Positions 32,687 to 43,469 of a stretch of 53,169 nt of DNA are shown piece by piece. Position 1 is the stretch's first letter. Each line of letters opens with the position of its first letter. The stretch covers positions 1 to 53,169 of the forward strand of contig DAIDJO010000085.1 of assembly GCA_027451345.1 (NCBI GenBank), read 5' to 3'. Made by a program: the position numbers and the translations under genes. The notes below the pieces were generated by a model, which was not told the origin of the DNA, did not search any database, and worked only from the letters and a program-made list of their open reading frames with translations. The stretch is from Solirubrobacterales bacterium. Its GTDB lineage: Bacteria; Actinomycetota; Thermoleophilia; Solirubrobacterales; Solirubrobacteraceae.

Positions 32687-34279
32687 TTGACCGCCTCCGA
32701 TCACAGCCCGCACCGCCGCCTGTCGATCAACACGGCGATCTTTGCGGCGGCCACCGCGCTGTCACGGGTGGTCGGTCTCGGGCGGGAGGCCCTGGCCGCC
32801 AACTACTTTGGCACGAGCCGCGGGTTCTCCGCCTTCGCCATCGCGTCGCAGATCCCGAACCTGATGGTGAACCTGTTCGCGCAGGCGGCACTGTCGGCCG
32901 CCTTCGTGCCCGTCTTCACCGACCTGCTCCAGCAGGGGCGCCGCCAGGAGGCGTTCCGTCTCGCCACGACGCTCTTCTGGATCGTGCTGCTCGTGCTCGG
33001 CGCGATCACGGCCGTGGGGATCGTGCTCGCCGGTCCGCTCCTGCCGCTGTTCGGCGGCTCGAGCTTCGCCGGGCATGCGGCGGCGGTGATGACCCAGATC
33101 ATGTTCCCCGTCGTCCTGCTCCTCGGGCTCTCCGGCGTGCTCACCGGCATCCTGCAGTCCTACGACGAGTTCTCGATCCCGGCGCTGGCCCCCGTGGTGT
33201 GGAACGTCGCGATCATCGTCCTGACGATCATCCTGCGCCATCACACCGGCGAGGGCGGGATCTACGGGTACGCGATCGCCTGGCTGCTCGCCACCGTCGT
33301 GCAGCTGCTGATGATCGGGTCGGCGCTGCGCCGCATCGACTACCGGCTCGGGTTCGCCGTCGACTGGCGCGACCCGCGCATCCGCCAGGTCTTCGCGCTG
33401 ATGCTCCCGGTCACCATCGGGCTCGGGGTCATCAATCTCGACGCGCTGATCAACTCGAGCATGGGGGCGCTCGTGACGACGCGCCCGAAGCTCGGCGAGG
33501 GCCCCGCCGCGATCCGCTACGCGTTCCTGCTCTACATGATGCCCCAGGGGGTCTTCAGCGTCGCCGTCGCCACCGTCCTGTTCCCGACCCTCAGCCGCCA
33601 GGCCGCCCGGCGGGAGCCCGCGGCGATGCGCGAGACGCTCGGCAACGGCATGCGCCAGATCAACCTGCTGCTGATCCCGTCGGCGGCCGGCCTGCTCGCC
33701 CTCGCGATGCCGATCACGCGGCTGATCTTCGAGCGCAGCGCCTTTGGTCCCGAATCGCTCGCGCTCACCTCGAGGGCGCTCTTCTGGTTCGCCTTCAGCC
33801 TGCCCTTCGCCGGTCTCAACCTGCTGATGACCCGCACGTTCTTCGCCCTGCAGCGGCCGTGGATCCCGACGCGCCTGGCCTTCATCAACCTGACGGTCGA
33901 CGTCGTCGTCAGCGTCGCCCTCTACCGGCCGCTCGGGGTGGCCGGCCTGGTCATCGGCACCGCCTGCGCGAACATCGTGATGGTGGCGCTGCAGCTGCGC
34001 CGCCTGCGCATCGGCTTCAACGGACGCCTCGATCTGCGCCAGACCCGGATGATCACGGCTCGGATCCTGCTCGTCGCCGTGCCGACCGGCGTGATCGCCC
34101 GCCTCGTCTGGGACGTGCTGAACGCCGTGTTCGGGATCTCGCTGATCGGCCAGATCATCTCGGTCGGGGGAGGGATCGCCGCCGCCGGCGGCTTCTACGT
34201 GTGGGCGGTCAGCCACCTGCGGATCCCGGAGTGGCGGCAGATCGAGTCGATGCTGCTGGCCCGCCTGCGCCCCCGTTGA
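32687..34279 (+). CDS. murJ: Lipid II flippase MurJ
   Basis: MurJ moves lipid II across the membrane for peptidoglycan synthesis. The 530-residue protein begins at TTG 32687, placed 8 nt after the -10, and has about 14 hydrophobic helices. The N-terminal motif TALSRVVGLGREALAANYFG matches MviN/MurJ, and there are conserved arginines and a TRTFFALQRPWIPTR motif. Basic residues in the central cavity helices are visible as RxQ-type segments. It is followed by an O-antigen-ligase-like protein and a glycosyltransferase, so this region serves the envelope. Confidence 0.95.
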   Translation: MTASDHSPHRRLSINTAIFAAATALSRVVGLGREALAANYFGTSRGFSAFAIASQIPNLMVNLFAQAALSAAFVPVFTDLLQQGRRQEAFRLATTLFWIVLLVLGAITAVGIVLAGPLLPLFGGSSFAGHAAAVMTQIMFPVVLLLGLSGVLTGILQSYDEFSIPALAPVVWNVAIIVLTIILRHHTGEGGIYGYAIAWLLATVVQLLMIGSALRRIDYRLGFAVDWRDPRIRQVFALMLPVTIGLGVINLDALINSSMGALVTTRPKLGEGPAAIRYAFLLYMMPQGVFSVAVATVLFPTLSRQAARREPAAMRETLGNGMRQINLLLIPSAAGLLALAMPITRLIFERSAFGPESLALTSRALFWFAFSLPFAGLNLLMTRTFFALQRPWIPTRLAFINLTVDVVVSVALYRPLGVAGLVIGTACANIVMVALQLRRLRIGFNGRLDLRQTRMITARILLVAVPTGVIARLVWDVLNAVFGISLIGQIISVGGGIAAAGGFYVWAVSHLRIPEWRQIESMLLARLRPR

Positions 34280-34301
34280 TCTCGCGCAGCGGCGCATGAT
34301 C

Positions 34302-34307
34302 TAGGCT
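34302..34307 (+). promoter_or_regulatory. -10 element TAGGCT for the ligase-like gene, leaderless type
   Basis: TAGGCT ends 8 nt before the GTG at 34316. No Shine-Dalgarno is present. Confidence 0.5.
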
Positions 34308-34315
34308 CTGGCACC

Positions 34316-35875
34316 GTGCTGAGCATGGCGGTTCTCGCTGGACCCTGGCCCCGAGTGGGCGTCGTCGCCGCGGCGCTGCTCGCCGCCGCCGCGATCCTCG
34401 CCCGGCACGACCGTCAGCGGGCGTGGGCGATGCTCGGCGCGCTCGTCCTCGCCCCGGTGCTGCTGCTCGACGACGTCTGGCACTCGCCGCAGCTCAGCTT
34501 CATCCACCACCACTCGCTCGCCACGGTGGTCGGCGCGCTCGCGGTGCTCGCCGTCCTCGCCGCCATCGTCCTCGCCGTCGCCGCCATGTTCGTGGCCCGG
34601 CGTCCACGGATCGTCGCGCCGCTCGCCGCACTCACCCTGCCATTCCGCGTTCCGATCAGCTCCGGCGGCACCACCAACAGCCTGCTCATTCCGCTGTACT
34701 TCGTGATCGCCGCCTCGGCGCTCGGCTGGCTGGTCCCGGTGCTGTGGCGGTCGCGCACGGCCCTCACCCAGCCGCAGGCTCAGCCCCGTCCGCCGGCGCT
34801 GCTCTTCGAGAAGCTGCTCGCCGCGTCGATCGTCCTCTACGCGCTTCAGGCGCTCTACTCGCCCTCCTTCGGTTCCCCGGCGGGCTTCGTGGCGGCGCTC
34901 CAGAACGAGGTCTTCTTCTACATCCCGTTCGCCGTGCTCTTCACCCGCCTGCGCGACATCGAGTGGGATCGGCGGCTGATCCTCCGCTGCCTGGAGATCA
35001 CGGTCGCCCTGGCGATCCTCTTCTCCCTGATCGGCTTCCTCGAGGAGGCCACCCACACGCTGTACTTCCGCTCGAACCTCGTGCTCTCCAACGAGCTGCA
35101 CGAGTACTTCACGATCAACTCCGTCTTCTACGACCCGGACATCTTCGGGCGCTACCTCGCGCTCGTGATGCTGCTCGCCACCACGGTCCTGCTGTATGAC
35201 CGCCGCACCCGGGTGCAGCTGCTCTCCGTCGGCACGCTCGCCGTTCTGTGGACCTGCCTGGTGTTCACCCTGTCGCGCTCGAGCCTGGTCGGCCTCGGCC
35301 TCGGCCTGGCCGTGCTCGCGGCGCTGCGCTGGCGCATCCGTCCCGCGGTCTACGCCGGGGTGGTGATCGCGGGACTGGCCTTGGCCGGGATCGGCGTCGC
35401 CACTCACCCGAGCACGTTCGGGCTGCAGAACGGCAACGTCGCCACGAGCGGCCGTGCCAGCCTGATCACGGGCGGCATCCACCTGTTCGCGCAACGGCCG
35501 TTCTACGGCTACGGCTCGGGCTCGTTCCCGAGCGAGTACACCGTCGCCTACCCCCAGGCCGCACGGATCGTCAAGGACTCACACAACATCCCGATCACCG
35601 TCGGGGTCGAGCAGGGCCTGATCGGCGAGGCGCTCTACGTCGCGCTGGTCCTCAGCATCCTCGTGACGCTCCTGCGGGGGGCGCGGGGCGATCCCTACCG
35701 CGTCGCGATCGCCGTGACCTTCATCGCCCTGCTCCTGCACACGATGCTCTACGCCGATTTCCTCGAGGACCCGATGACCTGGGGCCTGCTCGCCCTCGGC
35801 GGATCGCTCGCCGCTCTCGCCCGGTCCGGTCGGGAGCCCGTGGGCCGCGAGCATCCCGTGCGCGCCGTCGCCTAG
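34316..35875 (+). CDS. O-antigen ligase / polymerase family membrane protein
   Basis: The 519-residue protein has roughly eleven to twelve hydrophobic helices and the Wzy/WaaL-family periplasmic region SGRASLITGGIHLFAQRPFYGYGSGSF and KDSHNIPITVGVEQGLIGEAL. In that family an arginine and a histidine of this region (here the R of GRASL and the H of DSHN) take part in transferring or polymerising undecaprenyl-linked glycans. The acceptor here is unknown; a cell-wall or surface polysaccharide is likely. The GTG start is 8 nt after a -10 element. A glycosyltransferase follows after 9 nt, consistent with a shared pathway. Confidence 0.85.
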   Translation: MLSMAVLAGPWPRVGVVAAALLAAAAILARHDRQRAWAMLGALVLAPVLLLDDVWHSPQLSFIHHHSLATVVGALAVLAVLAAIVLAVAAMFVARRPRIVAPLAALTLPFRVPISSGGTTNSLLIPLYFVIAASALGWLVPVLWRSRTALTQPQAQPRPPALLFEKLLAASIVLYALQALYSPSFGSPAGFVAALQNEVFFYIPFAVLFTRLRDIEWDRRLILRCLEITVALAILFSLIGFLEEATHTLYFRSNLVLSNELHEYFTINSVFYDPDIFGRYLALVMLLATTVLLYDRRTRVQLLSVGTLAVLWTCLVFTLSRSSLVGLGLGLAVLAALRWRIRPAVYAGVVIAGLALAGIGVATHPSTFGLQNGNVATSGRASLITGGIHLFAQRPFYGYGSGSFPSEYTVAYPQAARIVKDSHNIPITVGVEQGLIGEALYVALVLSILVTLLRGARGDPYRVAIAVTFIALLLHTMLYADFLEDPMTWGLLALGGSLAALARSGREPVGREHPVRAVA

Positions 35876-35884
35876 GCGCCGACG

Positions 35885-36895
35885 ATGCGCCGACTGCTGT
35901 TCGTCAAGAGCCGGAGGGCGAGCTTCATCGAGCTCGACCAGCGTCTCCTCGAGGAGCGCTACGACGTCCACGAGCTCTACCAGCCCGGTCGCCTCAGTGA
36001 CCCGCGACAGGTGGTGCGCGAGGTGCTCGCCGCCGACGTCGTCGTCGGCTGGTGGGCGTCCTGGCACACGTTCCTGCCGATCACGCTCGCGTGGCTGCTG
36101 CGCCGGCCGTCGCTGCTCATCGTCGGCGGCTTCGACACCGCGGCCGAGCCGGAGTTCGGCTACGGCTTTCAGCTCGGTGGCCCACGCGCCTGGCTGAGCC
36201 GCCTCACGATGCGCGCCGCCCGGACGCTGATGACCAACTCGGAGTATTCGCGCGCGGAGATCGCCCGCAATGTCGGGATCCCGCCGGACCGGGTCCGCGT
36301 CGTGCATCACGGCGTCCCGGACGTGGCGGCCGCCGGCCCGCTGGCCGGCGGCGTCATCGGTGACCCTGAGCGCCCCGTCGCGGTCACCGTCGGGATCGTC
36401 GACCGGATGAATCTGGAGCGCAAGGGCCTCCGGGCCTTCGTGCAGGCTGCCGAGCACGTGCCGGAGGTCGAGTTCGTGGTGGTCGGCCGCCTCGTCGGCG
36501 ACGCCGGCGTCGAGCTCGCCCGGCTCGCGGGCGGCAACGTCCGTCTCGCGGGGTGGCTCGAGCAGGAGGAGCTCGAGGCCCTGCTGCGCCGCGCCCGGGT
36601 GTACGTGCAGGCCTCCCGGCACGAGGGGTTCGGCGTGTCGGTCGCCGAGGCGATGCTCGCCCGCTGCGTGCCGGTCGTCACGCGCGCCGGCGCCCTGCCG
36701 GAGGTCGTCGGCGATACGGGGGTTCTGCTCGACGAGCCGAGCCCGCGGGCGGTGGCCCTGGGCGTGCGCGAGGCGCTCCATCTCGACCTCGGAGAGGCGG
36801 CCCGCCGGCGGGTGCTCGAGCGCTTCAGCGTCGCCCAGCGCCGCGCCGGCCTCGTCGCGCTGCTCGATGAGCTGCTGCCGCCTACTCTTGACTAG
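35885..36895 (+). CDS. Glycosyltransferase family 4 protein
   Basis: This GT-B-fold glycosyltransferase of 336 residues probably adds a sugar to a lipid-linked glycan. The C-terminal nucleotide-sugar site is seen as HEGFGVSVAEAMLARCVPVV, including the EX7E motif of GT4 enzymes, and ERKGLRAFVQAAEHV carries the typical K after the hinge. The N-terminal half has no signal peptide and is less conserved. The sugar donor and acceptor cannot be read from sequence. It sits between the ligase-like gene and lepA, and its stop TAG lies within the lepA promoter region. Confidence 0.85.
   Translation: MRRLLFVKSRRASFIELDQRLLEERYDVHELYQPGRLSDPRQVVREVLAADVVVGWWASWHTFLPITLAWLLRRPSLLIVGGFDTAAEPEFGYGFQLGGPRAWLSRLTMRAARTLMTNSEYSRAEIARNVGIPPDRVRVVHHGVPDVAAAGPLAGGVIGDPERPVAVTVGIVDRMNLERKGLRAFVQAAEHVPEVEFVVVGRLVGDAGVELARLAGGNVRLAGWLEQEELEALLRRARVYVQASRHEGFGVSVAEAMLARCVPVVTRAGALPEVVGDTGVLLDEPSPRAVALGVREALHLDLGEAARRRVLERFSVAQRRAGLVALLDELLPPTLD
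36883..36888 (+). promoter_or_regulatory. -10 element TACTCT for lepA, leaderless type
   Basis: TACTCT lies inside the last codons of the glycosyltransferase gene and ends 10 nt before the lepA ATG. Confidence 0.4.
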
Positions 36896-36898
36896 CTC

Positions 36899-38707
<1,809 letters not shown>

Positions 38708-38714
38708 GAGGTCG

Positions 38715-38753
38715 GCGACGATCCGGCCGGGTTCATCACGGCCGGATCGTCGC
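38715..38753. terminator. Perfect 15-bp hairpin between lepA and the peroxiredoxin gene
   Basis: GCGACGATCCGGCCG (38715-38729) pairs exactly with CGGCCGGATCGTCGC (38739-38753) around a 9-nt loop, 8 nt after the lepA stop. It lies between convergent genes and probably stops both. There is no T-run. Confidence 0.75.
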
Positions 38754-38785
38754 TCATCGTCAGCGCCTCGTCCCGGGCGCCTCGA

Positions 38786-39442
38786 TCAGCTCGGCTGCGG
38801 GACGATCCGGATGTAGGGCTTCGGCTCCTCCCACTCGCCGAAGAGCTCCTTCGCCTGCTCGTTGCTCACCGAGCCGGCGATGATCACCTTGTCCCCCTGC
38901 TGCCACTGCGCCGGGGTCGCCACCTTGTACTTGGCCGTCAGCTGCAGGCTGTCGATCACGCGCAGCACCTCGTCGAAGTTGCGGCCGGTCGTCATCGGGT
39001 AGACGAGGATCAGCTTGACCTTCTTGTCGGGGCCGATCACGAAGACGTTGCGCACCGTCTGGTTGTCGGCGGCCGTGCGACCGTCCGATCCGCCCTCCGT
39101 CTCCGCCGGCAGCATCCCGTAGAGCTTTGCGACCTTCAGGTCGGAGTCGGCGATGATCGGGTAGTTCGGGGCGATGCCCTGCGTCTCCAGGATGTCCTGA
39201 CTCCAGCCCTGGTTCTCGTCGGCGGCGTCGACGGACAGGCCGATGATCTTCACCCCGCGGCGGGTGAACTCGGGCTCGATCCGGGCCATGTAGCCGAGCT
39301 CGGTGGTGCAGATCGGCGTGTACGCCTTGGGGTGGGAGAAGAGCACCGCCCACGAGTCGCCGATCCACTCGTGGAAGCGGATCGGTCCCTGTGTCGTCTC
39401 AGCCTCAAAGTCGGGCGCCGTGGCGCCAAGCGCGAGAGTCAT
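38786..39442 (-). CDS. 1-Cys peroxiredoxin (Prx6 type)
   Basis: This thiol peroxidase reduces hydrogen peroxide and organic peroxides. The 218-residue protein has one catalytic cysteine, Cys45, in HPKAYTPICTTELG, matching the Px3Tx2C motif of peroxiredoxins. The length and the C-terminal extension (VITDRKVKLILVYPMTTGRN-type region, then a YIRIVPQPS end) match the Prx6 subfamily, and no resolving cysteine is visible. The ATG is preceded by AAAGGAGGAAC, one of the strongest ribosome binding sites in the window, suggesting high expression. It faces away from the HadA-like gene. Confidence 0.94.
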   Translation of the reverse strand: MTLALGATAPDFEAETTQGPIRFHEWIGDSWAVLFSHPKAYTPICTTELGYMARIEPEFTRRGVKIIGLSVDAADENQGWSQDILETQGIAPNYPIIADSDLKVAKLYGMLPAETEGGSDGRTAADNQTVRNVFVIGPDKKVKLILVYPMTTGRNFDEVLRVIDSLQLTAKYKVATPAQWQQGDKVIIAGSVSNEQAKELFGEWEEPKPYIRIVPQPS

Positions 39443-39445
39443 GTT

Positions 39446-39476
39446 CCTCCTTTGTTAACCGGGCGAGTGGAGTTTA
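39446..39476 (-). promoter_or_regulatory. Promoter and strong ribosome binding site of the peroxiredoxin gene
   Basis: On the minus strand, TAAACT (39476-39471) is a -10 candidate, and AAAGGAGG (39453-39446) is a consensus Shine-Dalgarno close to the ATG. The leader would be about 20 nt. Confidence 0.5.
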
Positions 39477-39535
39477 TCGGCGGGCGGCTTTCCAGCCGGG
39501 CCGGGTGGCCCGCGCGTGTGCGAGACTCCCGCCCG

Positions 39536-39988
39536 ATGCCGCCGCTCCCGACCGACCAGATCGGCAGGGCCTACCCCGCCGACACCTACGCCGTCGGACG
39601 CGAGAAGGTGCGGGAGTATGCGGCTGCGGTGGGGGAGACCAACCCGCTGCATTTCGATCCGGCCGTCGCCCGCGACGCCGGGTACGCGGACGTCCTGGCG
39701 CCGGCGATGTTCGTCGTCGTCTACTGCAGCCGGCCGTTCCTGACCGCCCTGTTCGATCCGGAGCTCGCGATCGATTTCGCGCACCTCGTCCACGGCGCCC
39801 AGGAGTTCCGCTGGGCGCAGCCCGTCGTGGCCGGCGACGAGATCACCACGATCCTCACGGTGCGGGACATCAGCGAGCGGGCCGGCCTGCGCTTCGACAC
39901 CTTCGAGACCGTCTCGCGCAACCAGCGTGGCGAGACGACCTGCGTCGGCACCTGGTCGACGATCATCCGCGCTGGGGAGGAGGGCTGA
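39536..39988 (+). CDS. HadA-like FAS1-like dehydratase domain protein
   Basis: The 150-residue protein resembles the HadA/MaoC-like N-terminal partner of (3R)-hydroxyacyl-ACP dehydratases. Family features include the N-terminal GRAYPADTYAVGREKVREYAAAVGETNPLHFD stretch, read in two parts, and LAPAMFVVVY and AQEFRWAQPVVAGDEITT in the hotdog core. ATG 39536 is chosen because upstream in-frame sequence is not conserved-looking. A GAGACT hexamer 8 nt before it could be a weak -10. It is followed after 3 nt by the catalytic HadB-like partner. In mycobacteria the HadAB complex serves type II fatty-acid synthesis; the substrate here is not known. Confidence 0.82.
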   Translation: MPPLPTDQIGRAYPADTYAVGREKVREYAAAVGETNPLHFDPAVARDAGYADVLAPAMFVVVYCSRPFLTALFDPELAIDFAHLVHGAQEFRWAQPVVAGDEITTILTVRDISERAGLRFDTFETVSRNQRGETTCVGTWSTIIRAGEEG

Positions 39989-39991
39989 CCG

Positions 39992-40381
39992 TTGACGCTC
40001 GCCCCGGGCGATCAGATCGAGCTGCGGGTCACGCCCGACCGGTACGTGACCGTCCGCTACGCGGGCGCGTCGGGCGACTTCAACCCGATCCACATCGACG
40101 AGGAGTTCGCCCGCCAGGTGGGGCTGCCCGGGCGGATCCTCCACGGCCTGTGGTCGATGGCCCAGGTGGCCCGCGCCGCGACCGAGGCGGCCGGAGGCGA
40201 TCCGCTCGCCCTGCGCGCGCTCAGCGCCCAGTTCCGCGGGATGGGGCGGCTCGAGGAGGAGATCGTCGTCAGCGGCGAGGTGCGCTCGGTGCAGGACGGT
40301 GTCGCGACGGCGCGACTCGAGGCTCGCCAGGGCGATGCCCGCCTGATTCGCAACGCCGTCGCGGAGCTGCGCGGCGGCTGA
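39992..40381 (+). CDS. HadB-like MaoC dehydratase
   Basis: The 129-residue hotdog-fold protein has the hydratase-2 motif ASGDFNPIHIDEEFA, with the catalytic pair Asp29 and His34. The first subunit, encoded just upstream, lacks it, so the two probably form a heterodimer that dehydrates 3-hydroxyacyl thioesters. The start is TTG 39992, 3 nt after the hadA-like stop. GRILHGLWSMAQV follows the motif, as usual in MaoC proteins. It lies 55 nt before hrcA, and that gap carries the hrcA -10 element. Confidence 0.87.
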   Translation: MTLAPGDQIELRVTPDRYVTVRYAGASGDFNPIHIDEEFARQVGLPGRILHGLWSMAQVARAATEAAGGDPLALRALSAQFRGMGRLEEEIVVSGEVRSVQDGVATARLEARQGDARLIRNAVAELRGG

Positions 40382-40423
40382 CCGGCGGCCGCCGCGGTTC
40401 CGGGGCGGCCGCCGGGCCGCTCC

Positions 40424-40429
40424 TAGAAT
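40424..40429 (+). promoter_or_regulatory. -10 element TAGAAT for hrcA, leaderless type
   Basis: TAGAAT is five of six matches to the consensus and ends 7 nt before ATG 40437. It favours that ATG over the in-frame GTG at 40431, which would lie 1 nt after the hexamer. Confidence 0.55.
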
Positions 40430-40436
40430 CGTGTGG

Positions 40437-41447
40437 ATGCTCACCGAACGTCAGGAGCTGGTGCTGCGGCGCGTCGTCGAGGAGTACCTCGCCGGCGGCG
40501 CTCCCGTGGGCTCCAAGGCGCTCGCCGAGCGGTCCGAGTGGGGCCCCTCGACGATCCGGCACGAGCTCGCGAGCCTCGAGGAGATGGGGCTGCTCGCACA
40601 CCCGCACACCTCGGCCGGCCGCGTGCCCACCGAGTCGGGCTACCGGTACTTCGTCGATCGGCTGCTGCCCGCCGAGCCGCCGGAGCCGCCGCTCGCGCTC
40701 TCGCTCGTGCGGCGGGAGGTCGACGAGGCGATGCGGGTGACGACCGAGACGATCTCCCAGGTCACCAACCTGCTCGCGATCGTCACCGCGCCGCCGATCG
40801 ACACCGCGACGATCCGCCACATCGAGGTCCTGCCGCTCCAGCCCCAGGTGCTGATGGTCGTCGTGATCACCTCGACGGGCGGGGTCAACAAGCGGATGTT
40901 CAGCTTCGACCGGCCGGTCGACACGGGGCTGGCCGACTGGGCCGCGAGCTACCTCAACGAGCGCCTCGTCGGCACCGGGCTCGGCGCCCGGCGCCTGATG
41001 CAGCGCCTGATGGACCCGTCGCTGTCGCGGTCGGAGGTCGCCTTCCTGACGGCGCTCCTGCCCGTCTTCACCGACCTCTCCGAGGCGGCGGAGGACTCGG
41101 TGTACATCGACGGCACCGCGCGCCTGCTCGCGCTCGACCGCAGCGGCGACGTCAACGAGCTGAACGCGCTGATGGACATGCTCGAGCGGCGGGTGACGAT
41201 GCTCGGCCTGTTGCAGGCCGCGCTCGACGGCCAGGGCCTCCGCGTGCGCATCGGCGCCGAGAACGACCAGCCCGCCCTGCGCTCCCTCGCGCTGGTGGCG
41301 GCGGGGTACGGGCTGCCGCAGCGTAACCTCGGAACCGTCTCGGTGATCGGGCCGCTGCGGATGGACTATCCGCGGGTGATCAGCGTCGTGCGCGACGCGG
41401 CCGCCCAGCTGTCCCGGTTCGTCTCCGAGGTCTACGACGAACGATGA
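40437..41447 (+). CDS. hrcA: Heat-inducible transcription repressor HrcA
   Basis: HrcA represses class I heat-shock genes by binding CIRCE operators, with GroEL as co-regulator. I choose ATG 40437 because a -10 element ends at 40429; the GTG at 40431 is within the promoter spacing. The protein then has 336 residues, with an N-terminal winged helix ([17 protein letters not shown], then [21 protein letters not shown]) and a C-terminal GAF-like ligand domain. No CIRCE-like TTAGCACTC dyad is visible upstream. The stop overlaps the dnaJ ATG. Confidence 0.95.
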   Translation: MLTERQELVLRRVVEEYLAGGAPVGSKALAERSEWGPSTIRHELASLEEMGLLAHPHTSAGRVPTESGYRYFVDRLLPAEPPEPPLALSLVRREVDEAMRVTTETISQVTNLLAIVTAPPIDTATIRHIEVLPLQPQVLMVVVITSTGGVNKRMFSFDRPVDTGLADWAASYLNERLVGTGLGARRLMQRLMDPSLSRSEVAFLTALLPVFTDLSEAAEDSVYIDGTARLLALDRSGDVNELNALMDMLERRVTMLGLLQAALDGQGLRVRIGAENDQPALRSLALVAAGYGLPQRNLGTVSVIGPLRMDYPRVISVVRDAAAQLSRFVSEVYDER

Positions 41448-42586
41448 GCGCCTCGACCCCGAAACGCGACTACTACGACGTGCTCGGCGTCGCGCGCAAC
41501 GCCGACGACACGGAGATCAAGAAGGCGTTTCGCCGGCTCGCCCGCGAGCTGCATCCCGACGTCAACAAGGACGATCCCGACGCGGAGGCGAAGTTCAAGG
41601 AGGCGGCCGAGGCCTACGAGGTGCTCTCCGATTCCGATCGCCGTGCCACCTATGATCGCTACGGCCACGACGGGCTGCGCAGCGGCGGGTACGCGCCGAA
41701 CTTCGAGGGCTTCGGCTCGATGTCGGACCTGTTCGAGGCGTTCTTCGGCGGCGGCGGGCTGAGTGGGTTCGGGTTCGGCGGTGGGCCGGCCGGGCCGGCC
41801 CAGGGGGCCGACATCCAGGTCGCCGCCGAGGTGACGCTGGCCGAGGCCGCGAGCGGCACCCCGGTGGAGCTCACCTACGACGCCGTCGTCACCTGCCAGC
41901 ACTGCCGGGGCAACGGCGCGGAGCCGGGCACACCGATCGAGACCTGCCCGAAGTGCCAGGGCAGCGGCCAGCTGCGGACGGTCGCGCGGACGCTGATCGG
42001 GCAGGTGATGAGCACGACCACCTGCGATCAGTGCGGCGGCGACGGCCGCGTGGCGGCCAACCCGTGCCACGTCTGCCGCGGCCGCGGGCGTCGCGCGGAG
42101 TCGCAGACGGTGTCCGTCGACGTGCCGGCCGGCATCGCCGACGGCCAGCGGATCCGGGTGACGGGCCGCGGCCACGCCGGCGAGCGGGGCGGCCCGCCCG
42201 GTGATCTCTATGTGCTGATCCGGGTCCGGGAGGACGCGCGGTTCGTTCGTGACGGCGACGACCTGATCACGGCGATCGACATCTCCGGCCCGCAGGCCGC
42301 GCTCGGCGTGACCGTCGAGGTGCCGACGATCGACGGCCCTGAGGCGCTCGAGATCCCGGCCGGCACCCAGCCGGGCGAGACGCTCGTGGTGCGCGGCCGC
42401 GGGATGCCGTCGCTGCGCGGCCGGCGGGAGGGCGACCTGCGCGTCGTCGTCAACGTCATCACCCCGCGCAACCTGAACGCCGAGCAGCGCCGGATGCTCG
42501 AGCGCTTCAGCGAGAGCCTGACGCACGAGAATCTCCATTCCGACGAGGGCGTGTTCTCGAAGCTGCGGCGCGCCTTCCACCGGTAG
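41444..42586 (+). CDS. dnaJ: Chaperone DnaJ
   Basis: DnaJ delivers unfolded substrates to DnaK and stimulates its ATPase. The 380-residue protein has a J domain with HPD at 37-39, a short G/F region ([15 protein letters not shown]), and the four zinc-finger repeats [24 protein letters not shown] and CHVCRGRG, making it a full type I DnaJ. The ATG overlaps the hrcA stop (ATGA), so repressor and chaperone are coupled. prmA follows after 10 nt, as in many Gram-positive bacteria. Confidence 0.97.
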   Translation: MSASTPKRDYYDVLGVARNADDTEIKKAFRRLARELHPDVNKDDPDAEAKFKEAAEAYEVLSDSDRRATYDRYGHDGLRSGGYAPNFEGFGSMSDLFEAFFGGGGLSGFGFGGGPAGPAQGADIQVAAEVTLAEAASGTPVELTYDAVVTCQHCRGNGAEPGTPIETCPKCQGSGQLRTVARTLIGQVMSTTTCDQCGGDGRVAANPCHVCRGRGRRAESQTVSVDVPAGIADGQRIRVTGRGHAGERGGPPGDLYVLIRVREDARFVRDGDDLITAIDISGPQAALGVTVEVPTIDGPEALEIPAGTQPGETLVVRGRGMPSLRGRREGDLRVVVNVITPRNLNAEQRRMLERFSESLTHENLHSDEGVFSKLRRAFHR

Positions 42587-42596
42587 TCCGGCCGCC

Positions 42597-43460
42597 GTGC
42601 TCCGCCTGGCGCTCCGTGTCCGCCGCGCCGACGCCGAACTGGTGCTCGCGGAGCTGCTCGAGCTCGCCCCCAGCGGCGTCGAGGAGTCCGACATCGACGC
42701 CGATACGGTCGAGTACGCGGTGTACGGAGCGCCGGGCGAGCTGCCCGAGCTGCCGGACCTGCGCGCGGTGGCGGGAGCGGCCCTGGTCGACCTGCGCACG
42801 ACGGAGGTGGCCGACGACTGGGCCGAGCGCTGGCGGGAGTTCCATCGCCCGCTCGTGCTCGGGGATCGGCTCGCGGTGCGCCCGCCCTGGGAGCCGGCCC
42901 AGCCGACCGCGATCGACCTGGTGATCGATCCCGGCCGGGCCTTCGGCACCGGCGCCCACGCGACGACGCGGCTCTGCCTCGAGCTGCTGCTCGACCTGCC
43001 GCTGCCCGGGCCCCCCGGCCCGCTGGCCGCGGGGCCCGCCCCGGCGCCCGCGGCGATCGACCTCGGCTGCGGGTCCGGCGTGCTCGCCATCGCGGCGGCC
43101 GAGCTCGGCTGGGCCCCGGTGCTCGCCCTCGACTACGACCCGCTCGCGGTTGAGGCCACCGCGCGCAACGCCGAGGTCAACGGTGTCGCCGACCGGATGA
43201 AGGCGCGTCGTTTCGATCTGACCCGGGAGGCGGTGCCGCCCGCGCGGCTCGTGCTCGCCAACCTGCTGCGCCCGCTGCTGCTCGCCTGGGGCGCCCGCAT
43301 GGCCGGCGCCACCCACGAATGGATCGTCGCCAGCGGCCTGCTGGTCGAGGATGCCGAGCCGGTCGCGCGGGCGTTCGCCGCGCACGGGTACCGCGTCCGG
43401 GAGACCCGCACGCGGGGCGAGTGGGCCGCGCTCTTGCTGCAGGGCGTCGTCGCCGGGTAG
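42597..43460 (+). CDS. prmA: Ribosomal protein L11 methyltransferase
   Basis: PrmA trimethylates lysines and the N-terminus of ribosomal protein L11. The 287-residue protein has an N-terminal substrate domain and a SAM domain with motif I DLGCGSG (155-161), preceded by DPGRAFGTGAHATT, the family hallmark, and followed by LANLLRPLL in place of the usual NLxxxxL. The start is GTG 42597, 7 nt after a TAGTCC that is only a weak -10. Its stop TAG at 43458 closes the reading frame in which ndh begins. Confidence 0.92.
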   Translation: MLRLALRVRRADAELVLAELLELAPSGVEESDIDADTVEYAVYGAPGELPELPDLRAVAGAALVDLRTTEVADDWAERWREFHRPLVLGDRLAVRPPWEPAQPTAIDLVIDPGRAFGTGAHATTRLCLELLLDLPLPGPPGPLAAGPAPAPAAIDLGCGSGVLAIAAAELGWAPVLALDYDPLAVEATARNAEVNGVADRMKARRFDLTREAVPPARLVLANLLRPLLLAWGARMAGATHEWIVASGLLVEDAEPVARAFAAHGYRVRETRTRGEWAALLLQGVVAG

Positions 43461-43469
43461 CGTCCGCTC

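Noticed and set aside
40382-40436. CIRCE operator upstream of hrcA
   Set aside because: No TTAGCACTC-N9-GAGTGCTAA-like dyad is present in this gap.
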